From NCBI GenBank assembly GCA_002633005.1, contig NMRA01000411.1, positions 64,001-101,265 on the forward strand: a DNA stretch of 37,265 nt. Direction: 5' to 3'. The position numbers were made by a program, and so were the translations under genes. Under the pieces are notes generated by a model, which was given only the letters and a program-made list of their open reading frames with translations, searched no databases and had not been told where the DNA came from. Positions 1-11,286 of this stretch are shown here, piece by piece. Source of the stretch: Phoronis australis (lineage: Eukaryota > Phoronida > Phoronidae). Position 1 is the stretch's first letter. Every line of letters starts with the position of its first letter.

Positions 1-75
1 CAAATCTGTCCAAGTGTACATTGGCTTCGGTTGTAAAACGTGGAAGAGACGACAGGAATTCAACCTTATTGTCAC

Positions 76-281
76 ATGCAAGCACCCAGCCTAAAATATA
101 GGGAGGCTCGAATTTTTGACGATGTGGACTTTTTACTAACAAAAAATGGGTGACGTTCAGAGCTATATGAATTGTGCATTCGCACCTTTTTAGTGGACTT
201 CTGTCTCGTTTTACCGGACTTTTTGTTTCTCTGAGGCGGACTTTTTTGCCCACTTTGCCACTCCCTTTGGTGCGCGCACGT
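76..281 (-). mobile_element. Short inverted-repeat element (MITE), family A copy 1
   Basis: First of three related elements (others at about 7210-7440 and 22883-23100); this copy lies in the opposite orientation to the other two. Its ends are inverted repeats built on GCACCC and GGTGCGCGC. A GTCAC direct repeat flanks it (71-75 and 282-286), which looks like a target-site duplication. The shared interior reads, on the minus strand, as a tract containing CAAAGTGGGCAAAA, then GTCCGCCTCAGAGA, then a region containing GTCCACTAAAAA. It has no coding capacity, so it is a non-autonomous DNA transposon; the superfamily is not assigned. Confidence 0.7.
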
Positions 282-373
282 GTCACGATAATGTTACTGT
301 TCTCGGTGAGACGTTGTGTACCTAATACGTCATCTCTTTGAGGGGTCACTGTTTGCGGAAGGTCACGTGGTAT

Positions 374-503
374 CCTGACGTGTGAAATTTTCCTGACGCA
401 ATAAATTTTGCGTCCAGGCGTGATAAATTTTCGGTCCTGACGTGTTAAATTTTGGTCCTGACGTAATGAATTATAGGTCCTGTTGCGATAAATTTTGGTT
501 TTG
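374..503. repeat. 22-bp tandem repeat (minisatellite), about 6 copies
   Basis: Units begin with CCTGACG or a close variant at 374, 392, 414, 435, 457 and 479. Each continues into a core like ATAAATTTT and ends in GGT. Spacing is 18, 22, 21, 22 and 22 bases. A further decayed unit may begin near 518. The array is degenerate and non-coding. Confidence 0.7.
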
Positions 504-1026
504 AATATGTTTTTGGTCCTGCAGAGAATTTAATTCTTGAATAGAAAATTTGTATGCTGGAATTTTCTCTGCTTTGGCTTTCCATATAGCTGCATAGTTA
601 AAAAGGCGGCAAATTATGCCACCAAATGACGTTTATTTGATTGTTTTCCACCTAAACGGCTGCAACGAACAGTGGGAGTGTCGGGTGACTACCAGATTTT
701 GCATGCGCTTCCGCCAGTCCGTTAGCTTTATATGTTGATGTAGCAGTCAGTTTACGAGGAGGTGACGAGCATAAGTCAACTATACCTGGGTAGTCAACGG
801 CTGCCAGAAATTTCGGGGTTAAAGCTCAACACACAGTGATACAGTCACACAGCTATAGTCGGTAACTTACNCGGTATGTGATGTCTATGGGTACAACTTA
901 CCCGAGATTACGAATAGCCTATCTCTCCTTTGAAATCTTTGTGTTCACGCACTAATGCTTCTTTGTGAAACTGGCGCGAACGATAACTGACCTTGAGATG
1001 ATCAGTCCGTGTATTGACGGTTTCAG

Positions 1027-1136
1027 ACAATGAGCCTCCTGTGAAGTGGGCCGACGTGTTTGTAACACAGATAAAAAACAGAAATATTGACGGTGTTCTC
1101 AAGATGCTAACAGACAACGTGTCACCGAACGTAAAG
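1027..1136 (+). CDS. First visible ankyrin-gene exon
   Basis: A short exon bounded by GGTTTCAG before 1027 and a GTAATT donor after 1136. It enters with two bases of a split codon and leaves in phase 0. It encodes 36 residues, including KNRNIDGVLKML and ending SPNVK, the second helix and hairpin tip of an ankyrin repeat. Joining to 2019 gives SPNVKDESGFTAMTHAA, the standard repeat-to-repeat junction. Earlier exons must lie upstream of the window; none was found in 1-1026. Confidence 0.65.
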
Positions 1137-4100
1137 GTAATTGTACCCGCTAAAACCTGCTAAATATTTGCGTGTGAATGGTGCACTAGTGCACACGACA
1201 GTTCAGAATTAGAATTGTTCCTAGCATTGAATTACCCATAGTTTTGTTTAAGAAGTTGAGTAGCACATGACATCTTCTAGAGTGACTGAGCCATGGGAAA
1301 TTTTTAAACCTAGAAGCTGACCTTGCTATTCAGTATAAGACTCGAGTGTTCAATATTACCTCATTACGTCTGTATTGCACGCCAAAACGATACTCCGAAA
1401 GTTGTTTGTACATTGTTTGGCTGATACGGTAAGGCCAAGAAGCACAGTTGGTTCTGGTATTTGGTTCGTTTGAAAATTATTGCAGTGATGCGATATTTTT
1501 TTAGTTCAGTTATCAAATTTTTCCAAAAATCCATCTGAGACGAGCAAAACTGGTTACTTTTTATATTTTTATTTTTATTTTTATTCCGCTACTAACTAGT
1601 TTGAAAAAATATATTTTTATTTTTATTCCGCTACTAACTAGTTTGAAAAAATATAGCTGTAGTCACACGATAGTCACTGCTCACGGCCATGCTGAACATG
1701 ACGAGGAACAGGGTCGGCACTCGTGTCGCATGGACAATCAACGGCGTTTAAGTCCTTACTTGCATGCTTTTGTGAGGATTTTTTCAAAAAAGTTCTTGAC
1801 CTTGGTTGAATTGCGAACGAAGCTTTTTCTAGGTTTCAATGGGTCGGGGTACAGATCAGACTCAACACGCTTTTTTTACCTAAGTCGACAAATATAACGT
1901 TTTTATTGACTGTATAAGTTTTTATTAGCGACATAAATATCTCTCTTCTGCACCTACAGTGAGACGGTTTTACTGTTTGAAATGCTTAATAGCAAGACTA
2001 TCTTGGTACATTCCCTAGGATGAAAGTGGTTTCACTGCCATGACTCATGCGGCCGAAAGTGGGTGCGTTGAAATTCTGCAGCTTCTAAAGACAAAAGGAG
2101 GTGACGTTACAGGCCTACATCCGGTCACGCGCGAGACACTTCTGCATTCTGCTGTGAGAAGCGGAAGTATCCGAATGGTTGAGTACGTGCTGCCGTTCTG
2201 TCATCCGGATCAACCAATAGGGGACTTGTATACGAGCGATTTCGAAGGACACACAACAAATGCTTTAATCGACATCAACGCATTTTCGTCAAAAGATAAA
2301 ACAGCGCTTCAGTTGGCGTCAGAGAAAGGTTGGCACTGTGTAGCCTACACTAACAATTTGATACCAATGTTTAATAAATGTAAACCCTCTCACTTTAATA
2401 GCTAAATTCAGTCACTGTACAACATAAATCTAACAGTAACCGAGTCTTCATAGACATTCAAGACGAAAAGACCATTTGTAAAGCATTGGCAGGGTGGTGA
2501 CAGTGGTCTGGTAGTTTGAGATTTGCTATCTATAGAAGTGGCGGTCTGCGGAGTTCAAATTTTGAACGCGTTTTTGCGAGACCCTGAACGCAAAGTTTGT
2601 AGTGCACAACTGCCTATCGGGCGCACATTTCTTTTTTAATCTCTGCCTTGTATCCTCTTAAATTTTCTTAACCAGAACAATACGTTTTCTCTCCTGACTG
2701 CCTTTTGTCGATCTATACTACTGTTGTTCCCCACACTTTACATGACGGTCGTACATGTTTCAGTCCTGTAGGTAGGCTACTTGAGACGCAAGATTTTCTC
2801 AACAAGATTTGAACATAGGCGTTTTTCCTTTTTAGGATCGTTGAGTATTGTCAAACTTCTCGTGGGCGCCGGCGCTACTTCCCTTATCGTCAACCACACG
2901 GGGGCGTTGCATTCTGCGGCCTTTGAAAGTATCCAAGCTTGGCTCGAACGTGTACGAAGAGCACGTTCGGATAAAATTTTGGCGTGCATAAATGACAACG
3001 AAAATGGCCTAAAATGTCTCAAAACCTTTTGGCAGGTATTCAAGATTTTATAGACCGGATGTTCTGGTTGATAGTTTGACGAGTTCCCACACCAGTATTT
3101 TTGCATAGAATGAATTTCAAAATCTTGTTTTCAAGTATCACTTTCAGAAGTTATATTCAAAATCAAAACAGACCCACTGTACTGCGATGGCACTAAATCT
3201 CAACATTCTGTTATTTGTCGAAAACTTTCAAAAAAATCAAAACACTTTCATTGGATGTCTACTGAAGAATACGGTGGCTAAATAGAAAATCGAAGACATT
3301 TCCTCTTAGTCTAGAGTGCCTCGGTTCTGAGTTACAAGGAAACTAAACCTTGTTTTTGACGAGTCTATCCCAAACCGGTTCCTTCAACTGCGGCTGATAC
3401 ACCTTTGTTACATCCCGTAAGTGGTAAAACTTTATTCAACCAAATCGCTTTACAGTGGTATAAAAAATGCGTTTTGTGTTTTGAAGTAGGCGTCCTTTTC
3501 CCACAGCAGTCGTGTACCTCTCCCAAACCGTAAGCAAGGCCTGTCGACTAACAGACTTTGTAATGTATTTTCAAATACGTTCGAAACTTTTGAGGATTGA
3601 CTTGGTTAAGAGAGCATTTATTTCAGATATTTAAATGAAGATGTTGCAGTTTAATAGGCTAAATTTGGATTTCGTATCGTTTTGAGAGTATTCTGAAGGA
3701 GTAAGGTTATATCAGATGATCAAGAATTATGTCGAGATGTCTGAGATAATTAAATGGGTGTTTCGAAACCATGAGATTATGATGTAAGAAGCGTCAGTGG
3801 AATGCCCGTGACGTCACACGAAAAAGACAATTATCACACGCAGTGGCGGTGGATGTCTGCTTATTTAAAAAAGTGAAACTAAATGTTTGATGATTTAATG
3901 TTCCTGGGTGTAGAATTGCACAAATCGTGGTAAACATGCATTACTTAACTGAAAATCAAATTTAAAAATTACCAGCAGGCTCTTTCCAAATCAGAAGTCA
4001 CGGTGTTCGTCAGAACGGGTACCGCGTGTTACACTTGAAATTCAGCATGCCTATACTCCTTTGTTACAATTTTCACGAGATACCAAAACTGTATCAATTG

Positions 4101-7100
4101 GTTCTTAAAGGCTCCATACGACCACCTGTTGGTGAACAAACTGGCTGAAACTCCTCTCATGTATGCCGCCAAGTGCTCAAGACTGGACATAGTTGAGTTT
4201 CTGCTCGAGTCAGCTGTCTACGAAGCGCGTGAAACTATGGAACAAGCACTTCATATATTGAACCTGTACGTGACATCCTGCTGTAGGAGTATTAGGCGCT
4301 ACACTTTTCCGGTCCAACTGTTCATAGTACTGGAAATCCAAACAGATGGTGCTGTGAAAGAGTTGAATATTCCCCCTTCTTCCGTTGTTTGATCTAGATC
4401 AGGGTCACTCCTACGTTGTTAGTTTAACAACACCAAGACACTGTGTATCATTTGAGTTTTTTGTAATTGATTAACTGCCTTCATAGGCGCATAAAGACGC
4501 ACACAAAAACCGTCGTCAGCATGCCGTTTTTAGGGGCTTCGGGAACATTTCTCCTCCAAAATGTGACTGAGACATCCCTTGTGACATGTCTGTACTCAAA
4601 TGAAATTTGTATTTCTCCATAATAAAGCAATGATATCACTGCTACATAATTTCGGTAAAAATTCAAAAGCCGTCACCAGTATTAAAATGGAACTATTTGG
4701 ATTCAAACGTTTCTGGTCGTGCCACTGACTATAATTTACCAAAAGCATCAAATGATGTCATGCGCTTGAGACAGAAGGTAGTTCCTTACGACACTGGGTA
4801 ATCCACAACCGTGAGTTCTGCATGTTTACTTGTATTTTCTGTTAAAGTGACACAATCGGAGAGAAAAATGTATTTTTTTAGATGAGTCACAACTCAGATT
4901 CTAAATCACGACTTCGGCGATCGCAGGCCCGACGCTTTGCTGTACGAGTATTCAACTGATAACCATGCCTAGAATTCAACGAATTACTGTCAGCCAACGG
5001 CGAGATCTGGAGAACTCTGATAAAATCACAAAACAAAACATTTTGCTGTTTTATGGCTCTGCTCTGTCCCAGCCAACAATAATCTCTTTTTTCGACCCTA
5101 AGACTCAGTGGGCTGTTTTAATATTTCCGACCTCGTGGGACATTCACTGAATAAAAATTTAACGTTTGTACATTTTTATTCAAGCACGAACGCTGAAGAC
5201 GAAGATCAGGACATTGACACGATATTCATTCATGGAGTTAAAGACAATGGGCCGACCTTCTTTTGTTCCATGTCAAGCCTTGACTCTGGTTGTCCTGGAG
5301 ACGTAAACGAAACTTTAGTTACTAATAATTCAGGTAAAGATGGCATCTGTTTCATAACCTAGTGACTGTGTCAATATGGTAGATCATAGGTGTATACCTA
5401 TGGAGAACAGTTGGGCAAACCCCACATTCATGGGAGTGGGAGACACCCGGGGTGGGGTGAAATTGGTCTGATGCGAGGTGAAATTGGTGTCATTGAGGGT
5501 ATGCGCTCAAATTTTCTCGCTCCCCCTCTCCTACTAAAGAAAATTTTTTAAGCCTTTACAGACTTTCAAAATGATTGAATAAACAAACTACTGTGTTGCC
5601 TGTTCACAATTTTAAGGAACGTTCTCAAAAACTTTCAAAAGTGTCGTGTGTTTGGTTAACTATAGGTACATGAGGGGCTATTGTCAGGCTACTCTTTTGT
5701 TCGAGAGCAAAGTTCTGCTTTGGGACTTTATAACTAGAGTGGAGGAGATCTATCCGCCGAATTAAAACATAGAAGTAAAGTCTAGTTGTTTACTTCATTT
5801 GCAAAATCGTTATCCACTGGTCTTGTAACAGTACGGCAGTGGCGGATCTACGATATCACAAGGTGGGGGGCCCAACATTTTGTCCGGCTGTAAGCATTTG
5901 CGCAAACTGAACCACGCTTGTAGATGCGCATAGCACCGAACGGGGTCTGGTCAGGAAATTTTTCTGTTTTTACCTCTAAAAATCAAGCATTTTCCTTGAT
6001 TCCTGAAGTATTATTCAAGAAAAAAAGGCAAAAGAAACACGGAGAACGTGTCAAACAGGAAAAACTGGAAGTACCAAAGACTCGAACTCACGACCTGGCA
6101 GGTAGAGCGCGCGTGCGTTACCACTACACCAACACGATTTAACTACTGTTCTCATACTAAGAGACTTACTTGTTTATGGTCCACAGCGTTTGCGCGCGAA
6201 ACCTACTTCTTTTTGTAATGCTTATTACACGTTTTATATTTTGTGCCATCAATTCTTAACAAATTTGTCGTATTTAAAATACCCGGTATCATCAAATGCC
6301 CAAAAGACCAAATCCGTTTTTCGTGTTGGCAATAATGACGGGATTGCTTTGGATTTCGTCTTAAGATAAGGTTTGACAAAGAGAGTATAGCGAGTTTCTG
6401 AGTGATTCACTAAGGCTTCGATTAAAATTCACATCTTACTAGCAGCTTCTGTTTTTCATCGTCACTCAGGTTCCATTTTCTTTAAAAAATGAAGTAAAAT
6501 TTCTTCATTGCACAGCGGAACAGACGACGTAAACGGAGTCGTAGTGCGCAGCGCCACTGCCGGTCGCCTGGGATATCGCGGGAGAGCCTGTACTTAGCCA
6601 TAGTTCTGTTACGAATGCGCTGTGTTCCGAATTTGACACTTGAAATTGGATTTGAGCATCCCCCCCACCCCCNGTTTCGAATTTGGCACTTGAAATTGGA
6701 TTTGAGCCCCCCCCCCAACACTAGAACTGCACACATTTAAATCTTTTTTCATCCGTATGATTTTAATTACCGGGGTTAATTAATAAACTCAACATTTCCC
6801 TACGCTCTTACTGTTTTATTTTTTGCGGCAGCCAAGGGGGGCCAGCCCCCCCCTAAATCCGCCTATGGTACGTGTATCTCAACACAATTGTTGTTAACAT
6901 TCTGTATTACATATACACGAGTCTAACGTTTCGACAAAGTCCAATACATCATTATTGAGGAGTTCACCAAAACCCAACAACAGGGTTATACAAGAAACAA
7001 AATCAACTAACCAAAACTCACTTGTAAAGAAGTCACCTACCTTTGTACGTTTGGGGCTGCTTTATTGGCCCAAAATCAGCATCGTCAATTAAGTGTGTCT

Positions 7101-9662
7101 ATATTAGTAACAACTATGAGTTTAAAACTATTATTGTTAAGAAAGGGACACAGCGTTCTGCGTAATGCACAGAGCATTTTGTTCGTTGCATCAATTCGTA
7201 CATCAACCGCCAGGCTCGAGGGCTCGAACGAGTCNCCCCCCCCCCCCCATTTGGCGAAGTGGGCAAAAGTACGCCCCTGAGAAACAAAAAGTCCAAGACA
7301 ATGAGACAAAAGTCCACTAAAAATTCACGTGGTGTCCCCGTTTTTTGTTTTTTATCTAGTCCACCCGGATTGTTACCAAAAGGTCCACAACGTCAGTAAT
7401 TCGAGCCCCACCCCATATTGAAGGCTGGGTACGCGCATGAGTAATAACATATTTCCACTTGTGGGTTTTTTCAGTAACATATCTAAGTCACGTGCGTGCG
7501 ACGGACCGCCGTGGAAAGACAGCCCTTCATTACGCCATAGACGCTGGCGACGAAGAGATTAACGTGAAGATCGCGTCATGTCTCTTGAAGACCGACCCAT
7601 CCGTGGTTAACAAGCAAGACAAAATGGGCCGCACTCCCCTGCATATTGCCAGCACACTTCTGCGTAAAAACATGGCCAAAGTGCTTCTGGTATGTGATGA
7701 GACATTCTTTTTTGATGATTTACATTGGCTAATGTAGGCCTAATTCCAAAAGTGCTGGTTAATGTGAACATTACAAAACGTTGTTACAAAGCCCATTTTT
7801 GGAAATCACCAGATCATGCCGTAAAGACAAGATAGATGTGTGTGGCCATCATGGGGAAATGGTCAACTGCGGAGCCTTAAAGTGTAAATTCAGGTGTCAA
7901 TAATTGTCCTATTAAAAATAATCTGAAGAAGTGGCAGATGCGTTGTTGACGAAACTCTATATTTGTCATATGACCAGACCTTTGAATACTGAGTCTACTT
8001 CCGTTTTGGGTTTTCGTCGAAATTGGGAGATTCGAGTATTTCTATTTCATAGGTTTCGTTACTCACTCTTCTCGATGACTTGATGATATCGACAATCACA
8101 TTTGATACTCATTTTAGCGACAGAAACACGTGAACGTGAACTTGCGAGACCATCTCGACTGGTTGCCAGACGAAGTTTGTCCTTTACGTGAACGCAGTTC
8201 TATAGTGAAGATGATACGCAAAGTTAGACTCAGCGGGTAAGATCAAATTACGAGTTCTTATTTCTTTTTCTTTTCACAAATTTAAATTATGCAGTAGGGC
8301 GTATGTAATAGCATTATACATAAATGTAGGTGTGCTCTTGAAAATGAGCAACATAAGTCAAGAATGCCAAAACAATCCTAGAGACTATGTTTTCATTGCC
8401 ATGATTGTCATAAAGAGCATTTAGTCAAACACACTCCAGAAGTTATAGGACTAGCCAACCCTGTCATGCAATTTGACCGCTCTCTCTGTGACACTGCAAG
8501 TTGAAATTAGTGATATCACAACCAAGAGTTTGAGGTGCGGTCAAAATAAGCATATTTCTGGGTTTTACGTTTGTAAACGCTTTTATCAGGGAAAGGAAAA
8601 GAATAGCTTTTAAAAGATCTTTTTGCACTTGTAACAAGCATTTTCATAGAAACTCACCTTCAGGTCTCCTGGAGTCGTCATTTGAGTGGAATTACACCTT
8701 TTACAAAGCACCTTCATTTTGAATAATTCCAGTAGTGTAGATTATCTCTTAATTTGTTGGTGGTTTCAGAAATGTTTGCTCAATTTCGGCCTTCTCTTTA
8801 TTCATGTTCTCAGCTCTTGTGTAAGACGCGTTTTGTTACGCTTTTGTTGCTAACCTTCAACATGTTCAAACTATGGCTTCTATTAAAGGCCGGCTTCTAT
8901 TCGAATCTAGGTCTCTATATCAAAAGCGTTGCGGCTGTCCTTTTATAGTGCTTATAGGATCTCCAGCACACCAAATTAGACAAAGAACCAAGTTTTTAAG
9001 ATACTGTCCTTAAAACATTATTTTACTCCACCAAGCTCATTATTTTGAGATGACTACCTGGGTTGGTAAAGTGTTTTATTTTTCCACCTGTTTATTATCG
9101 AAGTGCATATACGTGTCATTTTTGTTGCAAAATATTTCGTTTTTACAGTTGAAAACATAAGTCTTTTATAAGATTGAAACTAAAATTTTTTAAGTCGTGA
9201 ACATGTTTTACGGCTTCTTAACGAGTCTGATTTGATCTTAAGCTGTTACTTCACCCAAGACAAGAAATTCTTTCTGATCTGATAAGATGAGACCAAATTT
9301 AAAACGGCAAGACTCTTGGACGTCCACAACCTTTGATTTTTGACAGATGGCGCTGGTCTGTTTCACGTGTAATAATGTTCCATTGCAGGCCACGTGAAGA
9401 GTTTTCTGACAATACCTCAACAAACACAGAGGGCGCACACAGCAAGAAAGGAGTCGTCCCATCCGAAAAATCCATATTATCTCGTTACCTTGACGACTAT
9501 GGGTTAAATGACACATCTGAGACAGGGGTTATGGATTCTGGATTGTTTGACCCAGATCCTGACAAATACCAAAATATGGGGGCGTATACCTTGACTAAGT
9601 TAAATCTTAATTCCCATAATAAAGGCTTTGTTAAAAAGAAGTCACCATTCAAAACCGTTTGA
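1027..9662 (+). CDS. Ankyrin-repeat protein, 3' part of the gene (5' end outside the window)
   Basis: Supported exons: 1027-1136, 2019-2328, 2836-3035, 4111 to about 4282, 7475-7689, 8118-8236 and 9389-9662 (TGA at 9660-9662). A doubtful exon at 5109-5333 is listed separately. Junctions 1136/2019, 2328/2836, 3035/4111, 7689/8118 and 8236/9389 all preserve frame at GT-AG sites. Ankyrin signatures are visible: a repeat end SPNVK completed after an intron by DESGFTAMTHAAESG, then RETLLHSAVRSGS, DKTALQLASEKGS, AETPLMYAAKCS, GKTALHYAIDAGD and GRTPLHIAS. Ankyrin repeats are helix-turn-helix protein-binding modules. The last exon is a non-ankyrin tail of about 90 residues, acidic in the middle and ending with KKKSPFKTV. 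I do not recognise the orthologue, no enzymatic domain is visible, and the donor of the fourth exon is unresolved. Confidence 0.8.
1137..2018 (+). other. Intron with a 42-bp tandem duplication
   Basis: No coding signal is convincing here. A unit containing TCCGCTACTAACTAGTTTG and AAAAAATATA occurs twice with a 42-base period at about 1571-1654, next to an A/T-rich (TTTTA)n tract. An open frame at 1601-1897 runs through the duplication and has no domain resemblance. Confidence 0.55.
3036..4110 (+). other. Intron, about 1.1 kb, nothing recognisable
   Basis: Between the third and fourth ankyrin exons. I see no exon, transposon end or tRNA-like sequence. The donor is CAG followed by GTATTC and the acceptor is TTCTTAAAG. 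Confidence 0.5.
5109..5333 (+). CDS. Doubtful extra exon of the ankyrin gene
   Basis: An open stretch with an acceptor (GACTCAG) and a good donor (CAG then GTAAAG). It would enter after one leftover base and exit with one, which fits the exon at 7475. It encodes about 75 residues with no ankyrin pattern, including an acidic patch (NAEDEDQDID) and two N-glycosylation-type triplets. To join the fourth exon in frame it needs the weak donor at 4283 (GTAGGA) rather than the stronger GTACGT at 4266. It may be a loop insertion, an alternative exon or chance. Confidence 0.3.
5836..6867 (-). mobile_element. 1-kb inverted-repeat DNA transposon, family B copy 1, carrying a tRNA-like segment
   Basis: One end reads CAGTGGCGGATCTA (5837) and the other is the complement of CATAGGCGGATTTAG (6867), giving imperfect terminal inverted repeats of about 15 bp. 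GTACG directly flanks the element (5831-5835 and 6868-6872). The element is repeated in opposite orientation at 15217-16180. Inside are a tRNA-like segment (6070-6140), an A-rich tract and a G/C-run region with an undetermined base. A roughly 55-bp segment containing ACTTGAAATTGGATTTGAGC is doubled here (about 6625-6715) but single in the other copy. No transposase is visible, so it is non-autonomous. The ends resemble hAT-type CAGNGGCGGATC termini, but the 5-bp flanking repeat is not the usual 8 bp. Confidence 0.75.
6070..6140 (-). repeat. tRNA-like segment inside transposon family B
   Basis: On the minus strand it has an A box TGGTGTAGTGG (6121-6131) and a B box GAGTTCGAGTC (6079-6089) at tRNA-like spacing. 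The D stem pairs, but the T stem and acceptor do not, so this is a tRNA-derived (SINE-like) promoter region rather than a working tRNA gene. Confidence 0.6.
7210..7440 (+). mobile_element. Short inverted-repeat element, family A copy 2
   Basis: Related along its length to 22883-23100, sharing ATTTGGCGAAGTGGGCAAAA-type sequence, GAAACAAAAAGTCC, AAAAGTCCACTAAAAAT and the end GGCTGGGTACGCGCATG. The left end is degraded, beginning near CCAGGCTCGAGGGCTCG, and a C-run with an undetermined base lies inside. It ends just before the acceptor of the exon at 7475, so transposon sequence forms much of the 3' part of that intron. Short frames across it on both strands are not genes. Confidence 0.65.
7475..9662 (+). 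CDS. Last three ankyrin-gene exons
   Basis: Exons 7475-7689, 8118-8236 and 9389-9662. The first encodes two ankyrin repeats (GKTALHYAIDAGD and GRTPLHIAS) and exits in phase 0 at GTATGT. The second begins RQKHVNVNLRDHLDW and exits with two leftover bases before GTAAGA. The third starts with one base after TTGCAG, completing a Gly codon, and runs to TGA. Its product is a low-complexity tail: an N/T/S-rich start, then SRYLDDYGLND, an acidic stretch and a basic end. The chain is continuous in frame, so these are the best-supported exons of the gene. Confidence 0.8.
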
Positions 9663-9668
9663 ATCAGA

Positions 9669-9808
9669 GCTGTAGTGGTAAAATTAGAGGTAAGTAGGCG
9701 CCCAAAGGCCACCGTATCACCTTGAGCACTGAACGTAACTAACGGTGCGTAGGCGCCACGTTCAAATGCCAAAAGGTGATTGGCTGCGCCTACGCCCCAC
9801 TACAGCAC
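9669..9808. repeat. Possible 140-bp foldback in the ankyrin 3'UTR
   Basis: GCTGTAGTGG at 9669 is the complement of CCACTACAGC near 9807. TATCACCTT and AAGGTGATTGG, and several copies of TAGGCGCC or GGCGCCTA, add further internal pairing. This could be a decayed MITE or a structured UTR element. No target duplication was identified. Confidence 0.35.
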
Positions 9809-10664
9809 TAGTTTGAATGCCGTCTTTAAGGAGGCTTCTGCTATTACAGTATTCTGACTGCTTTTAGTCAATGTGCTCCGCGGAGATGCAGAAGCTTTAA
9901 AAAGGGGTTTGTGAGTACATTTACCTGGCATTTGTAATATATCAATGGGTATACCTTTCAAATATAAAAAGGTCCCACATTTAAAGTTGCGCATTTTCGA
10001 GTATTTTGAGTTTTGTTACTCTGGTAGTCGCGGAGGATGCACAATATACCGCGAGAATCAGAAATGGGTTTCTCAGTTTGTGATTGGCTAATGTTATTGT
10101 TTAAAGCGCCATCTAACGGTCAACATATGTGAAAACTTTGCAAAAAATGTTCACCTCAAAACGTGGGAACTTTTTAAACAATGAATCAGAAATATTCCAC
10201 TTGTTCACAGAAGAAAGAAGTAAATGGCCAGGTGAAAGTACTCACGAAATGTTCCCCTACAGCAGAGGGTTCACCTGTTCACTGACCAGTATTAAGTACC
10301 AAGAAATACATGTTACTAGGTTAATGTATTGATGAACCCTGCACTTTGCAGCCTCCAGGGCAGTCATAAGAAGAATTTTGTATGCTGAAACCGCTAATGG
10401 TTGGCATGTTGGACAAGTTATCAGTGCTTTTCTTGCAGATGTGTATCAGTTTATGGACAAGAGGTTAATGATTCGAACTTATTTTGGGTTTCACACCGTT
10501 AGCGCCTAATCATTTCAGAAACGGTTTTTGCATATGAAAGAGAAATTTCAGTGGAAATGAAAATTGACTGTTAATGGCAAGGCGAAATAACCCGATTTGG
10601 TAATTAACATATTTTGGTATGTGTGTGTTCATGTGTTACTGTTCCCAGCAGCAAATTTGAGCAT

Positions 10665-10670
10665 AATAAA
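10665..10670 (+). terminator. Candidate poly(A) signal for the ankyrin gene
   Basis: AATAAA about 1 kb after the stop codon at 9662, the first canonical hexamer seen downstream. It implies a 1-kb 3'UTR containing the foldback at 9669-9808. The position is plausible, but no downstream element was verified. Confidence 0.35.
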
Positions 10671-11286
10671 ATACCTTTCATTTCCTATTGACAATTTTGC
10701 TTGTGTGTGTGTAGTTATCAGTCACAAATTGAGAATTAACTATGTTCCTTGTTTTTTTCACCGAATTTGTGAATTTGTGCAAACCCTGCTTGAAATTTCT
10801 AGTGCCTTGTCTTTATTACGAATTCAGTGTTGAGTTTTGATACATCGAAAGTAAACTCTAGGTCGAATTCTAAATATTACTAGCAATGTATAGAAGCCTT
10901 TTCATGCAATGTCCCTAATTTAAGGACTAAACCCTTATTAACGTTCATTGAGATACGGGCTCAGTTTTCAACATATTAGAGGAAAACAGCTCTAATATCG
11001 ATAAAGTGATTGAAAAACATAACATGTTTAAGTTAACAAAGAAGCAAGTCGCACAAGATTTAGGGAATTTAGTTGAAACCATATTCGGGCCTGTTTCGGG
11101 CAACTAGGCGTTGTGCGTTTTCGTTGGATTTTAATTTATTTTGATAACTTACATTCGGCTACAAAAATATAGCTGCCCGTAATAAAATGCTATTTAACAC
11201 TCTTTGGTTGTTGCCCTCACAAAATAATTGCATGCCACTAAGCTTTGTATTTAAGTAACATGAAACCATTTAAAATTAAATACAAA

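Noticed and set aside
1601-1897. 98-codon open frame beginning in the tandem duplication
   Set aside because: Starts in an A/T-rich duplicated tract inside an intron and breaks the good junction between 1136 and 2019.
4881-4948. Possible small exon encoding an Arg-rich segment after TTTTTTTAG
   Set aside because: The exit phase fits neither 5109 nor 7475, and there is no ankyrin pattern.
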